From assembly GCA_964413425.1 (NCBI GenBank), contig CAYPST010000004.1, positions 25,454 through 89,453 on the forward strand: DNA of 64,000 bases, read 5' to 3'. A model generated the notes under the pieces. That model was not told where the DNA came from and ran no database searches. It worked only from the letters and a program-made list of their open reading frames with translations. Shown here one piece after another: positions 1 to 7,034 of this stretch; within the stretch, counting starts at the first letter, position 1; the number at the start of each line of letters is the position of its first letter. Origin of the DNA: DATFLS01 sp964413425 (GTDB lineage Bacteria > Fidelibacterota > JAANXI01). A program made the position numbers and the translations under genes.

Positions 1-334
1 GATGAGCAATGGAGGTGTCCAAAAAAAGGATGAGTATACTGAGAACTCCGGATACCACAAGAAGAGACCAGAAGAGGGTGCTGAATACAGCACGATTAGA
101 TCCCCGGGAGTTTTCGGTGTCGTAATACCGTATGAGAGCGGAATCGCTCCCGTATTTATAGATGATCTTTACGATTCCGGCGAAGACCAGCCCCAGGGTA
201 ATCAGGCCGTATTCTTCCTTCGTGAGTACATTCGTATAAAAGGGAAGCAGCAGGAAGGTAACCAGCCTGGCTGCGATATACCCAATCCCGTAGATCACTG
301 TGTCAGAAAATAATTGCCGGAGCTGAGAAATCAT
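1..334 (-). CDS. Polysaccharide/lipid-linked oligosaccharide flippase, N-terminal part (runs off left edge)
   Basis: The minus strand is open from an ATG at 334 to the window edge and encodes about 111 residues beginning MISQLRQLFSDTVIYGIGYI. Hydrophobic stretches lie near residues 12-34, 44-60 and 85-105. A short FYTNVLTKEEYGLI segment is typical of the first transmembrane pair of Wzx-like flippases of the MATE/MVF superfamily. Such proteins move undecaprenyl-linked sugar units across the inner membrane for LPS, O-antigen or capsule synthesis. The start is the first ATG after a stop-rich region; no strong ribosome binding site is visible (GAAAGCGGG lies just upstream). The rest of the gene and its neighbours are outside the window, so the substrate cannot be judged. 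The family call is fairly secure; the exact subfamily is not. Confidence 0.8.
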   Translation of the reverse strand, partial: MISQLRQLFSDTVIYGIGYIAARLVTFLLLPFYTNVLTKEEYGLITLGLVFAGIVKIIYKYGSDSALIRYYDTENSRGSNRAVFSTLFWSLLVVSGVLSILILFLDTSIAH

Positions 335-433
335 GAGCCCGCTTTCAGACTATTGCGCAATAAATAATTTGCATTGTAATTAAAAAACCAGTGATTCGCA
401 ATATATGGTTTATTAAATTCTTTAGTTTGAATC

Positions 434-612
434 TGTTTAGAAAACGCCTTGCCCCGAAGGGATGCTCCGGAGTCCCACAAGGGATCCCGTTGGGGGAGTC
501 TCTTCGAGGCCTTTGGCAAAGAGATCCCGTGACGACGGGACAAAGACAATTGAACAGATATCTGCCACTATACCGTCATACATTTGACGTCTATCTCATA
601 TGCATAATAACC
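434..612 (-). repeat. TGTTTAGAAAAC-family dispersed repeat, copy 1 (reverse orientation, internally deleted)
   Basis: Read on the minus strand this matches the copy at 61197-61501. It shares the TGTTTAGAAAAC terminus (434-445), the CCGAAGGGATGCTCCG segment, the GGGATCCCGTTGGGGGAGTC segment and the small hairpin CCCGT..ACGGG. About 80 bases present in the 61 kb copy are missing. Beyond about 551 the similarity continues in diverged form (CGTCATACATT is shared), and the far terminus is not clear. Confidence 0.75.
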
Positions 613-640
613 AGGAAGTCAGGCTCCCTGGTTCCGCGTG

Positions 641-656
641 TATCTGTGTGCTATTC
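641..656 (+). repeat. Single arm of the ATCTGTGTGCTATTCT repeat family
   Basis: TATCTGTGTGCTATTC matches the arms of the two inverted-arm elements at 17054-17348 and 25558-25879. Only one arm is seen here. Confidence 0.5.
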
Positions 657-667
657 TTGTCGGGTTT

Positions 668-704
668 ATCCCAAAGATCCCTGCGGGATGAATAATTCGG
701 GATA
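668..704. repeat. Nested palindromic repeat TATCCC..GGGATA
   Basis: Outer arms TATCCC and GGGATA enclose an inner hairpin ATCCC-TG-CGGGAT. Much of the same sequence, in reverse complement, occurs at 3015-3043 (TCATCCCGCAAGGG with GAATTATT beside it), so this is a dispersed palindrome. Confidence 0.6.
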
Positions 705-815
705 GTTATTCACCTGATTCAGTGTGAATATCCGAAAGCATGAATGTTTGTCTTCTTTTCAGAGGGAATTCGCTCCGAAAATCAGCACACCCGATTAAAA
801 GAGAGTACTCGAGGC

Positions 816-1217
816 ATGACCACCAGGCGCTGCACTATATTGTTTGTGGAGGATAACACTGCTTTTCGTCAGTGGATAATTCACAAATACTTATCCCGGT
901 GCCGGGTCGTCGAATTATCCGGCGCCGACCGTTTCACAGAAGTCTTGCACTCGGAGCGGTTCCACTGTATCCTTATGGATTATGAGTTGCCGGGGGGCAC
1001 GGGAGACAACCTGATAACCAGTGCCCGATCTTCTGGTTATCCGGGCGGGATTGTCGGAATCTCTTCTTCGGAATATCTGAATCGCAAACTCGTGCAGGCC
1101 GGTGCCGATGCAGCGGTGGAGAAACGACAGTCTTATATGGTACCCCAGGTGATTCGTCAGGCATTATCAATCGCCGAAGCACGCATTGGACACCGGGAGT
1201 GTGAGTATACCGAGTGA
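816..1217 (+). CDS. Stand-alone response-regulator receiver domain protein
   Basis: A 133-residue protein made of one CheY-like receiver domain. The acidic pair is E12-D13 (LFVEDN). D55 in ILMDYELPG is the expected phospho-acceptor, S83/S84 takes the Thr/Ser switch position and K103 the conserved lysine. There is no output domain; about 20 residues follow the last helix. Such proteins take a phosphate from a histidine kinase and act by protein contact. No kinase or other signalling gene is nearby, so the partner is unknown. The frame is open further upstream, to 744, but homology begins at MTTRRCTILFVEDN, so the ATG at 816 is preferred; the ribosome binding site is weak (GAGG close to the start). 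It lies just after a repeat-filled region and converges on the M24 peptidase gene. Confidence 0.82.
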   Translation: MTTRRCTILFVEDNTAFRQWIIHKYLSRCRVVELSGADRFTEVLHSERFHCILMDYELPGGTGDNLITSARSSGYPGGIVGISSSEYLNRKLVQAGADAAVEKRQSYMVPQVIRQALSIAEARIGHRECEYTE

Positions 1218-1259
1218 TGGGAGGAGTGGTGGAAGAAACAAATAAGCCGCCGGGACGTG

Positions 1260-2441
1260 CTACTTCAGCAGCGGGATAATTGCTGTCTGCAGGGGGGTTG
1301 TCGTTACCACCGGACCACCCTCCTCGATAAAAACATCGATCTCACTGCGTACACCGAATTCACTGAGGTAGATGCCCGGTTCTATGGTAAATCCCAGACC
1401 GGGAATTATTTTACGCCGGTCCTGGGTTTCGAGGTTATCGATATTGACACCGTTTCCGTGCGAGGAGGTGTCCAGGCTATGGCCGGTCCGGTGAGTGAAA
1501 AATTTCCCGTATCCGGCCTCTTCAATGATTGCCCGCACGGCATTATCTACCTCCCAGCCTGCGATACTCTGGTTGGCATCCCAGCGATCCCGAATCAATT
1601 GAACGCCGCAATCCCGGGCGCTGGCAACGATCTCAAAAATGTGCTGATATCGTTCGGGAACCTCGGCGCCGGCAAAGGCTGTCCAGGTGATATCAACGTA
1701 GGTCGCCCTGGGATCTGGTTTTTTTGCCCAGATATCCAGCAGGAGGAAGTCCCCTTCCTTTATCGGTTTGCTGGTGTCCTGCGTCGGGGAATAATGCGGT
1801 TGTCCGGAATGGTCGTTCACCGCCACAATCGGGGGATTGTCACTCGTTAACTCATATTGTTCGTATTGCTGCAGTAACCAGTTTTGCAGCTGAAATTCGG
1901 TGATAGTGTTTCCCTGCTTTATTTTCTCCGCAACTAACCGAAAGGCGTCGTCCTTAATGCGGAACAGCTGGGGAACGGTTTGTTTATGGAGATCGTAGGC
2001 CTCTTCGTCCCAGCGGGATTGAAAAAGCTGCACCAGATCTGCGGAGGAGACCACGTCCACATGGAACGATTTGATGAGTTCGATGGTGCCGGAATCGACT
2101 CGTGAGATATAGGGAATAGCGCCGTGGGGAGAGTATTCCATGGCCACATTGTTTGCCGTGGAGAGCATCCCCTCAAGATGGGCATTCATTTCCTGCCAGC
2201 CGGTATAAACGCAGTTGCGACCGGGCAAGTTCTCGAAGTATTCGGCCTCAATGCTGTGTATTAATTTAATCGGAGTGCCTTCCTTCGGAATCCAGTAAAA
2301 CCAGCGTCGGGTAATTATACCATTTTGAATGTTTAATATCTCGTAAGCAATCGGGTTACTTCGATGGAAATCATATAATAGCCAACCATCGATATCCCAG
2401 CGACGTAGCGTTTGTTGAATCAATGTCACATCTTTTAACAT
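1260..2441 (-). CDS. M24-family metallopeptidase (Xaa-Pro aminopeptidase-like)
   Basis: A 393-residue protein with an N-terminal creatinase-like domain (residues 1-150) and a C-terminal pita-bread M24 domain. The five metal ligands can be read in order: D236 (LLLDIWA), D250 (YVDITW), H321 (HRTGHSLD), E354 (TIEPGIY) and E367 (RSEIDV). Enzymes of this family use two metal ions to remove an N-terminal residue ahead of proline or to cleave X-Pro dipeptides. There is no signal peptide, so it should be cytoplasmic. Length is normal for prolidase/aminopeptidase P relatives; the exact substrate cannot be told. It is monocistronic and is followed by the convergent receiver gene. Confidence 0.87.
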   Translation of the reverse strand: MLKDVTLIQQTLRRWDIDGWLLYDFHRSNPIAYEILNIQNGIITRRWFYWIPKEGTPIKLIHSIEAEYFENLPGRNCVYTGWQEMNAHLEGMLSTANNVAMEYSPHGAIPYISRVDSGTIELIKSFHVDVVSSADLVQLFQSRWDEEAYDLHKQTVPQLFRIKDDAFRLVAEKIKQGNTITEFQLQNWLLQQYEQYELTSDNPPIVAVNDHSGQPHYSPTQDTSKPIKEGDFLLLDIWAKKPDPRATYVDITWTAFAGAEVPERYQHIFEIVASARDCGVQLIRDRWDANQSIAGWEVDNAVRAIIEEAGYGKFFTHRTGHSLDTSSHGNGVNIDNLETQDRRKIIPGLGFTIEPGIYLSEFGVRSEIDVFIEEGGPVVTTTPLQTAIIPLLK

Positions 2442-2577
2442 GGGTACTCCTCACTTTATTCCTGTGCCTAAAATATTAGTCTGAAATGAAGTAATTGCAA
2501 TAAGAAATCTCCCGCACGGAAATAAAAGCTTGCTAGGAAGGGAACCAGGGTCTACCTTGATATCAGATTATTTCATC

Positions 2578-2611
2578 ACACAGATGCGGAACAATCGGTT
2601 CGTATCTGTGT
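2578..2611. repeat. Inverted repeat ACACAGAT..ATCTGTGT upstream of ssrA
   Basis: ACACAGAT (2578-2585) and ATCTGTGT (2604-2611) face each other 26 bases before the tmRNA 5' end. The arms carry the ATCTGTGT motif seen in the dispersed inverted-arm repeats. It may be repeat debris or part of the ssrA promoter region; TATAGT at about 2612 could be a -10 box but no clear -35 is seen. Confidence 0.4.
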
Positions 2612-2636
2612 ATAGTAATTGCGTTTTTTGAAATGA

Positions 2637-2997
2637 GGGGGCGACTGGTATCGACGGGATCGACGAGATGTTCAATCGCACGTTGTGGTTGCTCTCGGGC
2701 CACATAAAAAAACGAGAGACTAAAGACAGATGCCGATAACTACGGCTATGCAATGGCTGCATAAATAAACTGATGCAGCCCGTCTTCTTACTCCTTTGCC
2801 TGTGAGGGGTTTGAAGGCGTCGATTCAGCAGGCTAGCCAGTTATTTTGTGCGCGGATGGCTGGCGAAACCAAATGCGTAATCGTCTCGGTAAACCGTGTC
2901 TCTTCGGGGTATCGGGATTAAACGAAACAAGAGACTAAACGTGTAGTGATTGAGCAGATTGCTTTCCCGGACGAGGGTTCGAATCCCTCCGCCTCCA
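2637..2997 (+). ncRNA. ssrA: tmRNA (transfer-messenger RNA)
   Basis: The 5' end GGGGGCG (2637-2643) pairs with CGCCTCC (2990-2996) to form the acceptor stem, and A2997 is the discriminator base. The 3' T-arm is GAGGGTTCGAATCCCTC and the 5' part contains the conserved GGTATCGACGGGAT. CCA is not encoded (CTC follows) and must be added after transcription. In the middle, GCC GAT AAC TAC GGC TAT GCA ATG GCT GCA TAA gives the proteolysis tag ADNYGYAMAA, ending in the usual AA recognised by ClpXP. tmRNA with SmpB rescues stalled ribosomes and marks the unfinished peptide. It is a one-piece tmRNA. The tag resembles the one I recall for Chlorobium (ADDYSYAMAA), a recollection that should be checked. 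Confidence 0.96.
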
Positions 2998-3014
2998 CTC
3001 TTGTTCCATCTTTG

Positions 3015-3095
3015 CTATCCTGAATTATTCATCCCGCAAGGGTTCCCTTGTATGTTACCCCACATGATTCTTCGGGGCGAGGCGTTTTCTAAACA
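3015..3095 (+). repeat. Fused repeat fragments: nested palindrome plus TGTTTAGAAAAC-family end (copy 2)
   Basis: 3015-3043 is the reverse complement of most of the 668-704 palindrome. From about 3046 the sequence matches the right half of the 61 kb copy (TTGTATGTTACCCCACATGA, then CTTCGGGGCGAGGCG) and ends in GTTTTCTAAACA (3084-3095). Roughly 100 bases present between these blocks at 61 kb are absent, so this is a deletion derivative immediately downstream of ssrA. Confidence 0.7.
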
Positions 3096-3270
3096 GACTC
3101 GGATTTTAAAAACGAATTTGACGATTAAGACGTCTCAGTTTCCCGTTCCGCTCCTTCCGTCGGCGCTCGGAATGACTCCCTGGCTTGGGCGCCTCGGTTC
3201 TTCGCCGGGGGTGGAGCGTTCACAGAGTGTGGCGATCCTGGACTGAGTTATTTTTATAGTTATAAAAACG

Positions 3271-3300
3271 AAAAAGCGCCCACTGAAGAGGACGCTTTTT
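3271..3300. terminator. Bidirectional rho-independent terminator
   Basis: AAAAAGCG (3271-3278) and CGCTTTTT (3293-3300) form a stem with extra CC/GG pairing inside, and give a T-tract on both strands. It lies 39 bases beyond the stop of the small minus-strand gene at 3339-3512 and would also stop transcription coming from ssrA. Confidence 0.8.
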
Positions 3301-3338
3301 ATGTGCTCTGCAGAATGTGTTATTTGTGTCGTGTGTTA

Positions 3339-3512
3339 TCAGGCAACTGCCCCGTGACGAGAGCCGTTAGACATAGACTGATCCCGTAATGATGCAAAGC
3401 ATAAAGCCGCGTCGACAAATTCCACAGGATACATGCTTTCTTCATTCAGTTCGTGCCAGAATTTTTCCGCTAATCCCATATGTAACATTTGATGTAATAC
3501 AGTAGAATCCAT
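3339..3512 (-). CDS. Small protein of unknown function (57 aa)
   Basis: A 57-residue protein beginning MDSTVLHQMLHMGLAEKFW; I do not recognise it. The ATG at 3512 is preferred over one 15 codons upstream because GAAAGGGGGT lies six bases before it, a strong ribosome binding site. It is predicted soluble and helical with an acidic middle (HELNEESMYPVEFVD) and a low-complexity tail (SMSNGSRHGAVA). A clear terminator at 3271-3300 follows the stop. The strong RBS plus terminator make it more likely real than chance. It is monocistronic between ssrA and the cold-shock gene. Confidence 0.55.
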   Translation of the reverse strand: MDSTVLHQMLHMGLAEKFWHELNEESMYPVEFVDAALCFASLRDQSMSNGSRHGAVA

Positions 3513-3919
3513 TTTTTTACCCCCTTTCAAGATTGGTTCTGTCTTTACAGTAACCATGCCATAATTAATTTCCTGCCAGGATGGCAGGAATGAAGAGAAA
3601 GAATTGTGTAATCAGGGGGAGGTCTGATTTTTAGGCATCGGTTTGTGTGTCAAATTGAGTCAGTAAAAAACCCCGGCTTCGGAAGTTTGATTTCGAAAGG
3701 GACGTTCCCTGAGTGAAAATCAGAGTCCCTGATCCCGCCATCTGTGCAATTAAAAGCCTCCTTTACTCAATCGAAACAGAGAGGAAATAACTTCAAATCA
3801 TGTGGCCGGTGGAGTTGGAAGGAGAATTATGTCCTGTTGAGAGAGGGATCGTTTCCCGGAGCGATCCCCGGGGGAGGCAATTTTATGGAAGTTACAGCAA
3901 GGAAGTTATCTAGAAGAAT
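3513..3919. other. Gene-free region with two hairpins
   Basis: No convincing gene. One imperfect hairpin has outer arms TGATTT (3688-3693)/AAATCA (3717-3722) around an inner AGGGA/TCCCT stem (3698-3710). A second has arms GGGATCG (3845-3851)/CGATCCC (3862-3868) about 50 bases beyond the cold-shock stop, without a T-tract, so its role as a terminator is doubtful. A 64-codon open frame at 3744-3938 lacks family features. Confidence 0.5.
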
Positions 3920-4126
3920 TTATTTTTCAATGATATGAACGTTTGATGCCTGGACACCTTTCTGGCTGATGACCACCTCAAATTGTACTTTTTGCCCTTC
4001 TTTCAGGGTTTTATAGCCATCATCGTGGATAGCGGAAAAATGGACAAAGACGTCTTCTTTGTCTTCACGTTTTATGAATCCGAAGCCTTTGGATTCGTTG
4101 AACCATTTGACGGTACCCAATTCCAC
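3920..4126 (-). CDS. Cold-shock domain protein
   Basis: A 68-residue single cold-shock domain with the nucleic-acid binding motifs RNP1 (KGFGFIKRED, residues about 13-22) and RNP2 (VFVHFSAI, about 26-33). The likely start is GTG at 4126, because AAAGGAG lies six bases upstream and homology begins exactly at (M)ELGTVKWFN. These proteins melt RNA secondary structure during cold shock or growth. Length matches the family. It is transcribed divergently from the metal ABC operon. Which Csp paralogue it is cannot be told. Confidence 0.93.
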   Translation of the reverse strand: MELGTVKWFNESKGFGFIKREDKEDVFVHFSAIHDDGYKTLKEGQKVQFEVVISQKGVQASNVHIIEK

Positions 4127-4279
4127 GGCGTGCTCCTTTTTCAATACGCAACTAGTTCTTTTTTGAAGATAGTTTTGCGAAGGCGTATGTGCAAGATTTA
4201 ATCTCATGATTATGCGGGCATTCCCGGAGGTTTGGTGGAGCATAGTTAGGGAGTTCTCTGCCAAACACTTTGCAGTTGC

Positions 4280-4305
4280 TGCCTGATTGAACTAAATTTC
4301 AGGCA
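4280..4305. promoter_or_regulatory. Perfect inverted repeat overlapping the start of the metal-importer operon
   Basis: TGCCTGA (4280-4286) and TCAGGCA (4299-4305) form a 7-bp stem whose right arm holds the only ribosome-binding-like bases (CAGG) and the A of the ATG. It could be an operator for a metal-sensing repressor or an mRNA hairpin hiding the start. Neither is proven, and no repressor gene lies nearby. Confidence 0.4.
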
Positions 4306-5180
4306 TGAAAGAATGGAATCTGTTGTTGGTCATATTCGCGGGGCTATTCTTTGCCTGTCAACCTGAACAGATGAAAGAAAAGCCGGTTGTGGTAACCTCC
4401 ATCTCGGTGTATGAGGATCTGGTGAGGCAGATTGCCGGATCGGCCTGTGAGGTTCACAGCTTGGTGGAGGGCATGGAGAATCCTCATACGTTCGATCTTT
4501 CAGGCAGTAAAATTCGATTGGTCGCGCAGGCAGATCTCATGGTATTGAATGGATTGGGATTGGAAGGGTGGTCGCAGCAGCTTGTAGCCGGAATCGACAC
4601 GCGCCACACCAAATATTTTTTTGTTGCCGATACCCTCCGGAATTCTCCCTTACTTATCCATGATGACAATCCGCATTTCTGGATGGATCCCCGTATCGGA
4701 AAACAGATCGTGAATATACTGTTACCGGAGATACAGGCATTGGTGCCCGACTCACAGGCGATTTTCCGCAAGCGGGTCGATGGATACCTGGAGGAGTTAG
4801 AGCAGCTCTACCATGATATCGGAGTGAAACTCGAACCGGTAAAGTCGAAGGAGGTTATTGCCCAGACCCCCGGACTGGACTATTTTTTCAGTGCATTCGG
4901 ACTGGAGCGAGCCGCCGTCATTGTCGGCCATCCGGGCACCGAACCCTCTGCACGGAAGATGAAGGAGCTGGTCGATCTTCTCCATACCGGAGAAGTGTTT
5001 GCCATAATCCGGTTCCCGCAATTCAGCGAGAAATTACCCCAGACGTTAAGTGCGGAGTCTGGGGTGCCGGTGGTAATGATGAGTCCCCTTATTAACGGAG
5101 CGCCGTATGTAGAAACGTATATCGATTTGATATGGTTTAACGCAGATGCACTGTCAAATGTACTTTTACCAAGCGTATGA
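4305..5180 (+). CDS. Zn/Mn-type ABC transporter substrate-binding lipoprotein
   Basis: A 291-residue cluster A-I metal-binding protein. The N-terminus is a lipoprotein signal (LLLVIFAGLFFAC) with lipobox cysteine C18, so the mature protein is anchored in a membrane on the periplasmic side. H61 (NPHTF) and H124 (NPHFWMD) match the first two metal ligands of ZnuA/MntC-like proteins. The position where a third histidine is usual reads TPGLDYFF, so that ligand seems to be replaced. No His-rich loop is present. It hands the metal to the permease. It overlaps the ATPase gene by ATGA, and the permease follows, so all three form one operon. Zn, Mn or Fe cannot be separated from sequence alone. Confidence 0.88.
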   Translation: MKEWNLLLVIFAGLFFACQPEQMKEKPVVVTSISVYEDLVRQIAGSACEVHSLVEGMENPHTFDLSGSKIRLVAQADLMVLNGLGLEGWSQQLVAGIDTRHTKYFFVADTLRNSPLLIHDDNPHFWMDPRIGKQIVNILLPEIQALVPDSQAIFRKRVDGYLEELEQLYHDIGVKLEPVKSKEVIAQTPGLDYFFSAFGLERAAVIVGHPGTEPSARKMKELVDLLHTGEVFAIIRFPQFSEKLPQTLSAESGVPVVMMSPLINGAPYVETYIDLIWFNADALSNVLLPSV

Positions 5181-5965
5181 GTGATCCTGTTATTCAGCTG
5201 CGGAATGTCTACATGGCGTATGGTGATCGAGTTGCGCTGGAGAACATCGAGGCCAGGATATACGAGAACGAGTTCATCGGTATTATCGGCCCGAACGGGT
5301 CTGGCAAAACTACCCTGTTCCTCGGAATCCTGGGATTGCACCTGCCGGTTCGGGGTGATATCCTGGTGTTTGGTAAATCAGTAAAGTCTGCACCCAAAGA
5401 AATACGCCAGGTGATTGGCTATCTGCCGCAGCGGGAAAGTCTTGATCCCACGGTGCCTGGTCTGGTGGCGGATATTGTAATGATGGGGTTGTACAGCAAT
5501 CTGGGCTTACTCCGGCGACCGGGACGGCAAGAACGCACCCGGGTGCGGGAAGTGCTGGAAATGGTGGAGATGCTTCCTTATATCGATGAACCGATCGGCC
5601 ATTTATCCGGCGGACAGCAGCAGCGCATATTTTTGGCCAGAGCATTAGTAAGTAATCCCCGGTTATTATTACTTGATGAGCCGACGGCGGCTATCGACCC
5701 CGGTACCCAGGCACGATTGATCGAACTCATTACCCGATTGCAGCGCGATCTTGATTTGACCATTCTGTTGATTACTCATGATGTGAACCATCTCATCGGG
5801 CGGGTGCATCGGGTCATGTATTTGAATAAACAACTCCATGCCTTTGGCCCGACCGAGGAGATATTGAAAGAAGAGATTTTAGCCAGGGTCTATGGTCAGA
5901 CTGTCCATGTAATCCAGCTGGAAGACGGCCAACCCTGCGTGGTGGTGAGTGACAAACATGGTTGA
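5177..5965 (+). CDS. Metal ABC transporter ATP-binding protein
   Basis: A 262-residue ABC ATPase with Walker A GPNGSGKTT (38-46), Q-loop Q85 (YLPQRES), signature LSGGQQQR (143-150), Walker B LLLLDEPT (163-170) and a THD switch histidine near residue 198. The sequence around the Q-loop and the gene order match the ZnuC/MntB group that energises Zn/Mn importers. It starts inside the binding-protein stop codon (ATGA) and its end overlaps the permease start by 17 bases, implying coupled translation of all three. Confidence 0.93.
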   Translation: MSDPVIQLRNVYMAYGDRVALENIEARIYENEFIGIIGPNGSGKTTLFLGILGLHLPVRGDILVFGKSVKSAPKEIRQVIGYLPQRESLDPTVPGLVADIVMMGLYSNLGLLRRPGRQERTRVREVLEMVEMLPYIDEPIGHLSGGQQQRIFLARALVSNPRLLLLDEPTAAIDPGTQARLIELITRLQRDLDLTILLITHDVNHLIGRVHRVMYLNKQLHAFGPTEEILKEEILARVYGQTVHVIQLEDGQPCVVVSDKHG

Positions 5966-6818
5966 GTTTATTCAGTATGATTTTCTTCTGCGATCCCTCA
6001 TCGCGGCCATCCTGGTGGGCTCGCTGGCTTCGTCGGTTGGCGTCTTCCTGGTGCTCCGGGGGCTCTCCTTCATCGGCGCCGGAATCGCTCATGCCGCTTT
6101 TGCCGGCGTGACATTCGGATTCTTAACCGGATTGAATCCCCTGTTTATGGCCTTTCTCTTCAGCCTGGCCTCCACCGGATTGATCGATCTGGTCCGGCGG
6201 TACGGCGAATTGAAATATGATGCGGCCATCGGGATGTTTTTTTCCTTAACCATGGCGCTGGCCATCATTTTCATCGGACTGATGGAGGGCTATAACGCCG
6301 AGATCATGGGCTATCTTTTTGGAAATATATTAAGTATTACGCTGCTGGATATTTATGCCATTATCGCTGTTGCGGTGCTGGCGTTCGGCTTCATAGCCGG
6401 ATTATTTAAAGAGCTGCATTTCATTACCTTCGATGAAGAACTGGCCCGTGCCAGCGGATTGCCCGCCACCCCTATTTTTTCCCTGTTCCTGTTGGTCACG
6501 GCGTTGACGATCGTCGTTTCCTTGAAAGCAGTGGGGGTGATTCTGGTGTTTGCGCTGATAGTGATACCAGCGGCGGCTGCGTACCAGTTAACCCATCGTC
6601 TTGGTGTGATGATGATTTGGGCCGTAGTGTTCGGCATTGCATCAACACTGAGCGGGATGTGGATGTCTTATTACCTGGACCTGCCGTCCGGAGCGACTAT
6701 TGTGCTCATCAACAGCTTCATATTCGGGGCGGCATGGTGCGTTTCCCCAAAGAAAAAGAAATGCCATCCCACCGCGCTGGAGGCCGATCAGCGTGAACGC
6801 CTGGAACGTACGGCGTGA
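5949..6818 (+). CDS. Metal ABC transporter permease (ABC-3 family)
   Basis: A 289-residue integral membrane protein with seven to nine hydrophobic helices. It shows ABC-3 family signatures: VFLVLRGLSFIGAGIAHAAF near the N-terminus and VSLKAVGVILVFALIVIPAAAA near residues 195-215. The short C-terminal tail is basic and cytoplasmic. It forms the membrane channel for the ATPase and lipoprotein encoded just upstream. It is the last gene of the operon. No clear terminator is seen in the 216 bases before the convergent argS gene. Confidence 0.93.
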   Translation: MTNMVEFIQYDFLLRSLIAAILVGSLASSVGVFLVLRGLSFIGAGIAHAAFAGVTFGFLTGLNPLFMAFLFSLASTGLIDLVRRYGELKYDAAIGMFFSLTMALAIIFIGLMEGYNAEIMGYLFGNILSITLLDIYAIIAVAVLAFGFIAGLFKELHFITFDEELARASGLPATPIFSLFLLVTALTIVVSLKAVGVILVFALIVIPAAAAYQLTHRLGVMMIWAVVFGIASTLSGMWMSYYLDLPSGATIVLINSFIFGAAWCVSPKKKKCHPTALEADQRERLERTA

Positions 6819-7034
6819 TCCTCTGCTCCAGGTTCATTGTTACCGTACCGGAGTAATCGGAAGGACGAAGGTAGCAGACAGAATGAAGAATGGCGAAGAA
6901 AAGTGCGCATATGGAGCGGGAGGGACTTCTTCAATCATCAATCTTCCTCCTCCCAACTACGTGTGCATTTGTCAATGTTCCTTTGCGGTACTCATCAACC
7001 GACTGGTTGTTTATAATACTGTAAGAGAATATTA

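Larger units (their letters stand above)
335..815. other. Gene-free region filled with small palindromic repeats
   Basis: No credible gene is seen between the flippase start and the receiver-domain gene. The stretch is a patchwork of repeats also found elsewhere in the window: a TGTTTAGAAAAC-family copy from 434 to about 612, a hairpin with arms AACCAGG/CCTGGTT at 609-633, one arm of the ATCTGTGTGCTATTCT family at 641-656, and a nested palindrome at 668-704. Open frames across it are produced by stop-poor palindromes and are not believed. Confidence 0.7.

Noticed and set aside
2..313. A plus-strand frame at the left edge
   Set aside because: It is the antisense shadow of the flippase gene.
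391..705. A 104-residue plus-strand frame
   Set aside because: It is built entirely from palindromic repeats and has no ribosome binding site; the related repeats elsewhere are non-coding.
2568..2762. A minus-strand frame across the tmRNA 5' end
   Set aside because: It covers the structured 5' part of ssrA and is a chance frame.
3744..3938. A 64-residue frame before the cold-shock gene
   Set aside because: No family features, spans a hairpin, and overlaps the end of the cold-shock gene.
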